This document shows positions 54,480 through 62,634 of a stretch of 64,000 nt of DNA, one piece after another (within the stretch, counting starts at the first letter, position 1; every line of letters begins with the position of its first letter). This DNA comes from Balneolaceae bacterium (GTDB taxonomy: Bacteria; Bacteroidota; Rhodothermia; Balneolales; Balneolaceae). The stretch spans positions 1 to 64,000 of the forward strand of contig RECI01000179.1 in the NCBI GenBank assembly GCA_007694095.1. Reading direction: 5' to 3'. The notes below the pieces were generated by a model. The model searched no databases. It saw only the letters and a list, made by a program, of their open reading frames with translations, and was not told where the DNA came from. The translations under genes were made by a program, and so were the position numbers.

Positions 54480-56363
54480 ATGAGTTTTTTGAAAAACTAT
54501 AAGACGCGAACCTTTTTCTTTATTATTGGAGATATCGCTTCTATTATTATTGCATCGCTGATATCACTTCTGATAGTACAATCTCTGGCCGGAGAATTTA
54601 CATACCCAAAAGAACTGATAATTCTCTTTTCTGCCATTTCAATCACCATGCTTGGCATCTTCAGGATGTATAAGGTCAGCTGGCGTTTTACAAGCTTGAA
54701 TGAATTATTGATGATTTTTGCAGCACTTGTCATCGCTACTGTTTCAACATTATTTCTTTTCTACATAACGGGTAATTTTGTTCTGTCGCAAGGCACTTAT
54801 ATGACTTTAGTTTTTGTATTAAGCCTTTTATTAGTCGGTGCCTTTCGAATCAGCAAGCGTATGCGGCACGAAGTGATGAGAAAAACCAGGGTTGAAAAAA
54901 GGGCCATAATTTTTGGTGCGGGCAATGCGGGCGACCAAATCATGAGGGATATTAAAAGGCATAAAAACTGGAATTTAAGTATTATCGCTGTGTTCGATGA
55001 TTCTGATGAATTGCAGGGTTTATCGATGCATGGCATCCCTGTAAAGGGTGACCGAAGAAAATTATATCAGTTTCTTCAATACCGAGATATCGATGAGTTG
55101 ATAATTGCCATACCATCATTGCCTAAGAAAGAATTAAAAGAAATCATTGGAAAGGTTAAATCGATTTCTCCCCGGCTAAAAATTAAAGTATTGCCTTCTT
55201 TTCACACATTATCCGATGATCCGGTAGGTATAAAAAATGTGAGGGAAATTAGTATTGATGACATACTCGGCAGAGAGCCCGTAAGAATTGATTTGAATGC
55301 TATTCGGTCTGACATGAAGGGCAAAATAATCCTTATTACCGGTGCAGGTGGATCAATTGGGAGGGAAATTGTTCGGCAATGTGCAAATCTGGACGCCAAC
55401 AAAATTATCGCACTTGATATTGATGAAACCGAAGTATTCTATATTCAAAACGAATTTGATAAATCAGGAAAAAATATCCAGCCTGTTGTTGCGAATATTT
55501 TAGATAAACATAAAATAGATTCCCTTTTAAAAGAGGAGAAACCTGACATTATTTTTCATGCTGCTGCATACAAACATGTACCAATGATGGAATTATTTCC
55601 GGAAGAAGCAGTTAAAGTAAATGTTGATGGAACGAATATTTTGGCAGAACTGGCTTGTAAGTATGAAATAGAAAAATTTGTACTTATATCTACTGATAAA
55701 GCGGTAAATCCGACCAATATTATGGGGGCAACAAAGCGGCTGGCAGAAGAAATCTGCCTCTCTTTTAATGATCTGTGCATCACAAAGTTTATCGCTGTAA
55801 GATTTGGGAATGTACTGGGCTCGAGAGGTTCGGTTGTCCCGATTTTTTTGGACCAGATACGAAACGGGGGCCCTGTTACCATCACCGATCCTAATGTATC
55901 ACGATACTTTATGACGATTCCCGAGTCAGTTCTGCTTGTTCTGGAAGCGGGATTCATGGGAATTGGAGGTGAGGTATTCGTTCTTGATATGGGTGAACCG
56001 GTGCGTATCAAAGATATGGCGGAACAATTAATAAAATTGCATGGATTAGAACCAAATAAAGATGTTGCGATTGAGTACGTCGGTTTAAGACCGGGTGAGA
56101 AAATGTTTGAAGAACTACTGCTGGCAGAAGAAGGAATTGAAAAAACCCAACATGAACTAATACACAAAGCTAAGTGCAGAAAAAACCTGGACAAGGGCGA
56201 ACTTCAGCAATATATTTTGAGACTCAGTAATGAAATTGAGAAAGGTGATAATAATTCTGTTAGAGAGCTGCTTAAAAAAATCGTTCCAAGCTTTAATCAG
56301 AAGCCGGATTCAAATCATAGTTCAATGGTCCACAGAACAGCTGCATTCACCAGTATCAAATAA
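54480..56363 (+). CDS. CapD/PglF/WbpM-type UDP-sugar 4,6-dehydratase, copy 1
   Basis: A 627-residue membrane-anchored enzyme. It has four N-terminal helices (about 12-35, 45-62, 78-98, 105-122), a CoA-binding-like Rossmann part (GAGNAG at 146-151), then the catalytic SDR domain with NAD motif GAGGSIG at 288-294 and STDKAVNP leading to Met415-x3-Lys419, where classic SDRs have Tyr. That substitution is the mark of the FlaA1/PglF/WbpM group, which makes UDP-4-keto-6-deoxy-HexNAc. Full length. It lies 113 nt after the WecA-like gene. A second copy lies at 59324. Confidence 0.93.
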   Translation: MSFLKNYKTRTFFFIIGDIASIIIASLISLLIVQSLAGEFTYPKELIILFSAISITMLGIFRMYKVSWRFTSLNELLMIFAALVIATVSTLFLFYITGNFVLSQGTYMTLVFVLSLLLVGAFRISKRMRHEVMRKTRVEKRAIIFGAGNAGDQIMRDIKRHKNWNLSIIAVFDDSDELQGLSMHGIPVKGDRRKLYQFLQYRDIDELIIAIPSLPKKELKEIIGKVKSISPRLKIKVLPSFHTLSDDPVGIKNVREISIDDILGREPVRIDLNAIRSDMKGKIILITGAGGSIGREIVRQCANLDANKIIALDIDETEVFYIQNEFDKSGKNIQPVVANILDKHKIDSLLKEEKPDIIFHAAAYKHVPMMELFPEEAVKVNVDGTNILAELACKYEIEKFVLISTDKAVNPTNIMGATKRLAEEICLSFNDLCITKFIAVRFGNVLGSRGSVVPIFLDQIRNGGPVTITDPNVSRYFMTIPESVLLVLEAGFMGIGGEVFVLDMGEPVRIKDMAEQLIKLHGLEPNKDVAIEYVGLRPGEKMFEELLLAEEGIEKTQHELIHKAKCRKNLDKGELQQYILRLSNEIEKGDNNSVRELLKKIVPSFNQKPDSNHSSMVHRTAAFTSIK

Positions 56364-56537
56364 TTTCTGCCACATTGAAGCGTCCGAAGGACCTCTTTAA
56401 AAAGAACAATTCATTCAGAGACTGACTAAAAAACCGGAAATTTGATTCGAAAAAATGGATAAATAGATTTCTCTAAAGTCAGCAAGTACCTTATATTTAA
56501 GCTTGTTTAAAATTACGTTTACAACTAAAAAATATCT

Positions 56538-57866
56538 ATGCAGTTAGAAACTATTCTGAAGAAAATCGAGACAAAGAATTTCAGGGTCGGAATCATCGGG
56601 CTAGGTTATGTTGGACTTCCATTAATGTGGACTTTTCATCAAAATGAAATACCTGTTTTAGGGTTTGATATTGATGAATACAAAATCAAATGCTTGAGGG
56701 ATGGCAAATCTTATATAAAACATCTTGGTGAGGAGAAAATGAAAGTGCTTGCCTTATCGCCACTTTGTGATGCCACAACCGACTTCTCACGAATTCCCGA
56801 AGCTGATGCTCTTTTATTATGTGTACCCACACCTCTGAATACGTACAGAGAACCCGAAATGAAATATGTTACTGATACCACAAGAGTGGTTTCAGAATAT
56901 TTACGGAAAGGCCAAATCGTAATCCTGGAATCTACAACATGGCCCGGAACAACCGACGAATTGATGATACCAATACTTGAAAAAGGAAGCGGTCTGGAAG
57001 CCGGAAAGGATTTTTATGTGGCTTATTCACCTGAAAGAGAAGATCCGGGTAATACGGATTTTAACACTGCCGGAATCCCAAAAGTTGTTGGTGCGCAAGG
57101 GGAAGATGCATTAAAAATAGCCTGTGCAATGTATGACACATCTATTACGCGAACCGTTCCTGTGAGTAATAATAAAACAGCCGAGGCTGTAAAACTGACA
57201 GAAAATATTTTTCGATCGGTAAATATTGCTCTTGTAAATGAGCTCAAAGTTGTGTTCAGTAAAATGGGAATTGATGTTCACGAAGTATTGGATGCTGCTG
57301 CCACTAAACCGTTTGGTTTTATGAAGTTTACACCAGGCCCGGGCCTTGGTGGGCACTGTATCCCAATTGATCCGTTTTATCTAACCTGGAAGGCGAGGGA
57401 ATTTGAACAAAATACAAGGTTTATTGAACTCGCAGGTGAGATTAATACATCCATGCCAATTTATGTTGTTCAGCGCACAATTGAAGCGCTGAATCATCAA
57501 AAAAAATCATTAAATGGCAGTAAGCTATTGTTGATAGGCCTTGCTTATAAACCGGATGTTGATGATGACAGAGAATCACCTACATACAAGTTAATGGATT
57601 ACTTCAACGAATATGGCGCTTCAGTAGCGTACTATGATCCTTATGTACCTGTCATTAAAGAATCAAGAGAGCATTCTCACTGGGCAGGAACAAAATCCAT
57701 TGAATGGAACAGGGAACAAATCAGTGCGTTTGATGTCGTCGTAATTTCTACTAACCATTCAGAAATCAATTACAAGGAATTGGCAGAATGGAATAAGCTT
57801 ATTGTTGATACCCGAAACGCGATGATTCATATTGAATCAAACAACGGCCATGTCTGGAAAGCCTAA
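56538..57866 (+). CDS. UDP-N-acetylhexosamine 6-dehydrogenase (WbpA/WecC-like)
   Basis: A 442-residue UDP-sugar dehydrogenase that oxidises C6 of UDP-GlcNAc or UDP-ManNAc to the uronic acid with two NAD+. The motif GLGYVGLPL at about 20-28 binds NAD; CVPTPLN and ESTTWPGTT follow; the catalytic Cys274 is in GGHCIPIDPFYL. The segment YSPEREDPGN is typical of the HexNAc branch. The product would be an aminouronic acid for the surface polysaccharide. Length normal. Confidence 0.92.
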   Translation: MQLETILKKIETKNFRVGIIGLGYVGLPLMWTFHQNEIPVLGFDIDEYKIKCLRDGKSYIKHLGEEKMKVLALSPLCDATTDFSRIPEADALLLCVPTPLNTYREPEMKYVTDTTRVVSEYLRKGQIVILESTTWPGTTDELMIPILEKGSGLEAGKDFYVAYSPEREDPGNTDFNTAGIPKVVGAQGEDALKIACAMYDTSITRTVPVSNNKTAEAVKLTENIFRSVNIALVNELKVVFSKMGIDVHEVLDAAATKPFGFMKFTPGPGLGGHCIPIDPFYLTWKAREFEQNTRFIELAGEINTSMPIYVVQRTIEALNHQKKSLNGSKLLLIGLAYKPDVDDDRESPTYKLMDYFNEYGASVAYYDPYVPVIKESREHSHWAGTKSIEWNREQISAFDVVVISTNHSEINYKELAEWNKLIVDTRNAMIHIESNNGHVWKA

Positions 57867-58104
57867 CCCGGTTATTCCGGAATTTCCAAATCACAAATTC
57901 CAAATTCCAATATGTTGATATCATTTTTATTTGACTTTTTCGGTATATCGAGAGCTAAATTGAGGGTAGAAAATGTTTGAAATTTGGTGCTTGGAATTTG
58001 AACTTTTTGCCATTTTTGGTAAGAATTTAAATTTAGAGAAACTAAGTTATCTTCAAATTTTCAGGTTATTCAAGAACAAAAAAAAGGAAAAAAATTAAGG
58101 GTAC
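57867..58104. other. Spacer with AATTCC inverted repeat
   Basis: Holds an inverted-repeat element (57882-58001) between the UDP-HexNAc dehydrogenase and epimerase genes. The rest is AT-rich. Confidence 0.5.
57882..58001. repeat. AATTCC/GGAATT palindromic element
   Basis: The left arm has CAAATTCCAAATTCC (57890-57908 region) and the right arm has the inverted form GAAATTTGGTGCTTGGAATT (57978-57997), with a 70-base AT-rich centre. It is inside the polysaccharide locus, so the locus is not free of the genome's repeat families. Confidence 0.55.
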
Positions 58105-59160
58105 ATGAAAATTCTTGTCACCGGTACAGCAGGATTTATTGGTTTTCATCTTGTACGGAAATTACTCAGTGAGAATGTTGAGATTGTGGGGATAGACAAT
58201 CTCAACGAATATTATGATGTTAGCCTGAAACTGAACAGGTTAAAGGAAACCGGGATAATGCGATATCCGGATAATGAATTTGTAACAAGCAACGTGAATG
58301 AAAATTACAGATTTATAAAAACGGATCTTAACAACCGGGAAATTATTGCGGAAATCTTTGACAATGAAAAATTTGATGTTGTGGTTAACCTCGCCGCCCA
58401 GGCTGGCGTGAGGTACAGTCTCGAAAACCCACATACATATATCGAGAGTAATATCAGTGGTTTTCTGAACATCCTTGAAGGTAGTAGGCACAACCAGGTG
58501 AAACATTTGATCTATGCTTCCTCAAGCTCCGTTTACGGTTCGAATACTGAAATGCCATTTTCAGTGGATCATCGTGTTGACAACCCCGTAAGCCTTTATG
58601 CAGCAAGCAAAAAATCAAACGAATTAATGGCCCACACCTACTCACATCTTTTTGGATTGCCAACAACAGGGTTGAGATTTTTTACAGTTTATGGGCCCTG
58701 GGGCCGGCCAGACATGGCACTTTTTCTCTTTACAAAAGCAATGCTGGAAGGGAAACCCATTGATGTATATAATTTTGGCCAAATGGCCAGGGATTTTACA
58801 TATATCGATGATATCATTAATGGAATTCATGCTCTCATTTATGAGTTTCCCTATGATATCTCGAATGGATTGGAACCAGAATCGGCAGATAATCATCTTC
58901 CATATTACCTGTTTAACATAGGACATGGAAGCCCCGTAGACTTGATGGACTTTATAAAGGAAATAGAGATTAATCTCGGGTTAAAAGCAGACAAAAAAAT
59001 GCTCCCGATTCAGCCGGGCGACGTGCCGGAAACCTGGGCGGATGTTGAAAGTTTATTCAAAATCACCGGTTTCAGGCCACGAATATCAATTAAAGAAGGT
59101 GTTAAAAAATTTATTGACTGGTACATTGAATATTACCGAATTACGAATAAAAAATCGTAA
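58105..59160 (+). CDS. UDP-glucuronate 4-epimerase-like NAD-dependent epimerase
   Basis: A 351-residue extended SDR. The cofactor motif GTAGFIGFHL is at 7-16, the active-site strand reads ASSSSVYG, and the catalytic pair is Tyr165-x3-Lys169 (YAASKKSNE). The segment DNLNEYYDVSLKLNRL after the first fold unit is the usual mark of LpsL/Cap1J-type UDP-glucuronate 4-epimerases. It would make UDP-galacturonate for the surface glycan. An ATG follows a purine-rich leader (GGAAAAAAATTAAGGG). Confidence 0.92.
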   Translation: MKILVTGTAGFIGFHLVRKLLSENVEIVGIDNLNEYYDVSLKLNRLKETGIMRYPDNEFVTSNVNENYRFIKTDLNNREIIAEIFDNEKFDVVVNLAAQAGVRYSLENPHTYIESNISGFLNILEGSRHNQVKHLIYASSSSVYGSNTEMPFSVDHRVDNPVSLYAASKKSNELMAHTYSHLFGLPTTGLRFFTVYGPWGRPDMALFLFTKAMLEGKPIDVYNFGQMARDFTYIDDIINGIHALIYEFPYDISNGLEPESADNHLPYYLFNIGHGSPVDLMDFIKEIEINLGLKADKKMLPIQPGDVPETWADVESLFKITGFRPRISIKEGVKKFIDWYIEYYRITNKKS

Positions 59161-59323
59161 TAGATTATATAATTAATGATTTTAAGGATATATCTTGTAT
59201 TATTGAGGCAAAATATAATTGTTAAATAAAAATATTTATAAATGAGGGAAAAGCATAAATTTGGTTTTATTTTGATACCAGGGAAAATACTTAGGTTTAT
59301 CACGAATACCATTTGCCATTTAA

Positions 59324-61210
59324 ATGCTAAAAAGAATATCTGATAACAGAGATTTCGGAAAGTTCTTGTTAGAACTGATCCTTTGGTCATTCTGTACCAT
59401 TACGGCTTTTATTTTGCGTTTCGACGGAAATATTTATGGTATTGGAACCCTGATTTTTCAGACAACTGCCATTCTTTTTGTTTTAAGAATGTTTGCTATA
59501 TACTGGTTTGGTACATTTCGACAATCCTGGAGGAATACAGGTTTTCGTGATTTGGTTGCCTTGCTTAAATCAGTCAGCTTTGTTTCACTGCTTTTTTTAC
59601 TTGCAGTTTTCTTCCTCAGGCCACAAACAATTATTCCATTTTCGATTCCGTTAATCGATTTTTTTCTTTCCCTGTTTGTTTTATCAGGGGTGAGGGTTAT
59701 CACCCGGTATTATCTTGTTTATCAAAAACCTAAGGCCAATTCATCAAAGCAGGATTATCGGGTTTTGATAGCAGGTGCGGGTGAGAGTGGAAATATGGCA
59801 GCGCGTGAGATGTTTCGGCATCCTCAGGCCGGAATGATACCGGTCGCATTTCTTGATGATGATAAAACCAAACAGGGACAAAAGTTTTTAGGGCTACCTG
59901 TTGCTGGTTCAATTGCAGATATGCAAAAAGCTGTACGTAAATACAATGTCGATGAGATACTTATTGCCATGCCTTCCGAATCGGGTGAGGTTATTCGCCG
60001 TGTTGTAAACTATGCCAGTAATACAAAAAAGAAATTCAGAATTATTCCAAGCATTTATGATCTTATCAGTGGAAAAGTATCCATCAACCAAATTAGAAAT
60101 GTAGATGTTGAAGACCTCTTAAGGCGTAAACCGGTTCAGCTAGAAACAACAAATATCAGAAGATATATTGAAAATAGAGTGATTCTGGTAACTGGCGCTG
60201 GTGGGTCTATCGGTTCAGAAATTGTTCGGCAATTGGCCCGGTATAATCCAAAGAATGTTATATTATTTGGCCGTGGCGAAAACAGTATTCATCAGCTTGT
60301 TAATGAAATTGAGAGCTTTATACCTGAACTTCGTTATGATATTCAAATAGGAGATGTACGTGATTATCAAACACTAGAAAGAGTATTCAGGGAATTTCAC
60401 CCGGATGTAGTTTTCCATGCGGCTGCACATAAACATGTACCATTAATGGAAACTAATCCTGAACAGGCTATTCTGAATAATGTTGAAGGTACCAGAAATC
60501 TTGTCGATCTTTCTATAGAAAATAATGTTCAATATTTCGTAAATATCTCTACTGATAAAGCCGTTAATCCGACATCGGTTATGGGTGCATCTAAGCGGAT
60601 ATCTGAGCAAATAATTCAGCATGGGGCAGCCCGGGCGGGAAATGGAGAGGTATTTGTGTCGGTTCGGTTTGGGAATGTACTTGGAAGCAGGGGAAGTGTA
60701 GTTCCTAAATTTAAAGAACAAATCAAAAACGGTGGTCCGATTTCAATTACCCATCCCGATATGATTCGATATTTTATGACCATTCCGGAGGCCTCTCAAC
60801 TCGTATTGCAGGCAGGTGCCCTGAATATGAATGGCTCGATTTTTGTATTGGATATGGGCGAACCCGTTAATATCGAAAAAATGGCCAGGGACCTGATCAC
60901 ACTTTCCGGGCTTGAACCCGATAAAGATATAAAAATTGAGTATACCGGAATACGCCCGGGTGAAAAGCTATTTGAGGAACTGCTTACTGCCGAAGAGGGA
61001 ACCGTTGTTACGCGTCACAAAAAAATCTATGTTTCAAGGGCAATGGACTTAACCGGGAATCTCCCTGAAAAATTAGATCAAATTATATATACTGCAAAAA
61101 ATGGCAACAGGCAGGACATTAAATCTGCAATTAAACTATTGGTTCCAACGTATCATTTTACAGAAGCAGAAGCAGAAGCAGAAGCTTTGGACTTTGATTC
61201 TTCAAATTAG
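59324..61210 (+). CDS. CapD/PglF/WbpM-type UDP-sugar 4,6-dehydratase, copy 2
   Basis: A 628-residue paralogue of the protein at 54480 with the same plan: N-terminal helices (about 15-35, 45-62, 84-98, 105-122), first Rossmann unit (GAGESG at 151-156), catalytic domain with GAGGSIG at 291-297 and Met420-x3-Lys424 after STDKAVNP. The two differ clearly in the membrane part and in the C-terminal tail, which here ends in a (Glu-Ala)n run encoded by four CAGAAG units (61161-61184). They probably act on different substrates. Confidence 0.93.
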   Translation: MLKRISDNRDFGKFLLELILWSFCTITAFILRFDGNIYGIGTLIFQTTAILFVLRMFAIYWFGTFRQSWRNTGFRDLVALLKSVSFVSLLFLLAVFFLRPQTIIPFSIPLIDFFLSLFVLSGVRVITRYYLVYQKPKANSSKQDYRVLIAGAGESGNMAAREMFRHPQAGMIPVAFLDDDKTKQGQKFLGLPVAGSIADMQKAVRKYNVDEILIAMPSESGEVIRRVVNYASNTKKKFRIIPSIYDLISGKVSINQIRNVDVEDLLRRKPVQLETTNIRRYIENRVILVTGAGGSIGSEIVRQLARYNPKNVILFGRGENSIHQLVNEIESFIPELRYDIQIGDVRDYQTLERVFREFHPDVVFHAAAHKHVPLMETNPEQAILNNVEGTRNLVDLSIENNVQYFVNISTDKAVNPTSVMGASKRISEQIIQHGAARAGNGEVFVSVRFGNVLGSRGSVVPKFKEQIKNGGPISITHPDMIRYFMTIPEASQLVLQAGALNMNGSIFVLDMGEPVNIEKMARDLITLSGLEPDKDIKIEYTGIRPGEKLFEELLTAEEGTVVTRHKKIYVSRAMDLTGNLPEKLDQIIYTAKNGNRQDIKSAIKLLVPTYHFTEAEAEAEALDFDSSN

Positions 61211-61356
61211 AAAAAGGACAATTTCACAAATATATTGCTCTTTAGATGGTATTTTATCAAAATAGCAAATTTCCTTTATATACTGTTATTATGCAGGTTT
61301 CAGTAAGATTAAGCAGGTTAGGTTTTTTAACATCAATATTAATACTCAGCAAATAG

Positions 61357-62634
61357 GTGGCTCATTTGAATAATCATTCGAATCCATCTGAAGAATCCGG
61401 AAACGAGAATAATGACAAAAAAAAACTCACAAAAAAAGAGTTTGTGGAAGAATATAGGTTAATTCCGGTTGATGAAGTTTCATACAAAGATGATGAAGAC
61501 TTTATTGATGTAGTTGGCTTGTTAAAGGATTTGTGGATGAATCGTCGCACTATTTATTTAGTTGCTGGTGTAATATTTATTATTGGATTGTTTTATTACT
61601 ATAGCAGTGAAAAAATTTATTATTCCGAAGCCGTTCTGATGCCTGAAACCACATCCAACAGATCTCAATTGGGGCAGGTTTTCCAGCAATATGAATCTAT
61701 TTTTGGTATTCAAAGAAGCCCTGCTGAAGATGATCTAAGGGTATCCATGTATCCGGATATTGTTATGAGCCTTCCATTCCAGATAGAATTAATGCAGCAT
61801 CAAATATACTTTTCAGATATTGGCCGTCAGGTTACCATTTTTGAATATTTTACCGAGCACTACAAAAAAAGTCTTATTGACAGGTTCTCTGAATTTGTAT
61901 GGGATTTTACAATTGGTTTGCCTTCTAAATTATGGGGATTTTTACAATTATTGTTTTCTGATCATGAGCCGGAAAGGCTGCCGGTAAATTTCTCTGATTT
62001 AAGAAACTTTGACCGCCCTTTGATGCTTAATCCGGAAGTGAGAAGCGTTGCACAAACCGTATCCGGTTATATTACCGTGACCAGGGAGCCACAATCCGGT
62101 TTTATAAGTATTGGAGTTTCTCACCCTGATGCGCATGCATCCGCAGCAATGGTGATTATAGTAAAAAATTTACTACAGGAGTATGTAACGGATTACCGAA
62201 CTGAAAAATCGATTAATGATTTGGAGTTTATCAGGCTGCAATTTCAAAATGCAAAAACTAACCTGTTAATAGCTCAGGATTCGCTTGCAGCATTTCAGGA
62301 CCGAAATTTTAATATTCAAAGCCATGCACTTATTTTAAGGCAAGAGAGGCTTCAAACAGAACGGGATCTGGCATTCAGCCTGTACAGCACCCTTGCCCGG
62401 CAGCTCCAGGAAGCTGAAATCCAGGTACAGAAAGAAACACCTGTTTTCAGAGTACATGAGCCTGCAACGATTCCAACACGCCCCGCACATCCGAGGGCAA
62501 CAAGAATTCTGGGAGGTTCTGTATTTGCAGGCCTCTTTTTAGGCGTTATTTTTATTTATTTACGCAGGGCTATTTATTGGTTCAGAACAGAATTTCACAA
62601 TAAAGAGCCTAAACCATACCTGAGCAGAGTTTGA
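61357..62634 (+). CDS. Wzz/chain-length-determinant-type protein
   Basis: A 425-residue polysaccharide co-polymerase. A charged cytosolic start (1-60) is followed by helix 1 (about 65-83), a large periplasmic coiled part with a long helix near 285-345, and helix 2 (about 385-407) just after the Pro-rich segment ATIPTRPAHPRATR, a hallmark of the Wzz family. No C-terminal tyrosine-kinase domain. GTG start at 61357. It controls the length of the exported polymer. The ABC exporter gene starts at its stop. Confidence 0.88.
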   Translation: MAHLNNHSNPSEESGNENNDKKKLTKKEFVEEYRLIPVDEVSYKDDEDFIDVVGLLKDLWMNRRTIYLVAGVIFIIGLFYYYSSEKIYYSEAVLMPETTSNRSQLGQVFQQYESIFGIQRSPAEDDLRVSMYPDIVMSLPFQIELMQHQIYFSDIGRQVTIFEYFTEHYKKSLIDRFSEFVWDFTIGLPSKLWGFLQLLFSDHEPERLPVNFSDLRNFDRPLMLNPEVRSVAQTVSGYITVTREPQSGFISIGVSHPDAHASAAMVIIVKNLLQEYVTDYRTEKSINDLEFIRLQFQNAKTNLLIAQDSLAAFQDRNFNIQSHALILRQERLQTERDLAFSLYSTLARQLQEAEIQVQKETPVFRVHEPATIPTRPAHPRATRILGGSVFAGLFLGVIFIYLRRAIYWFRTEFHNKEPKPYLSRV

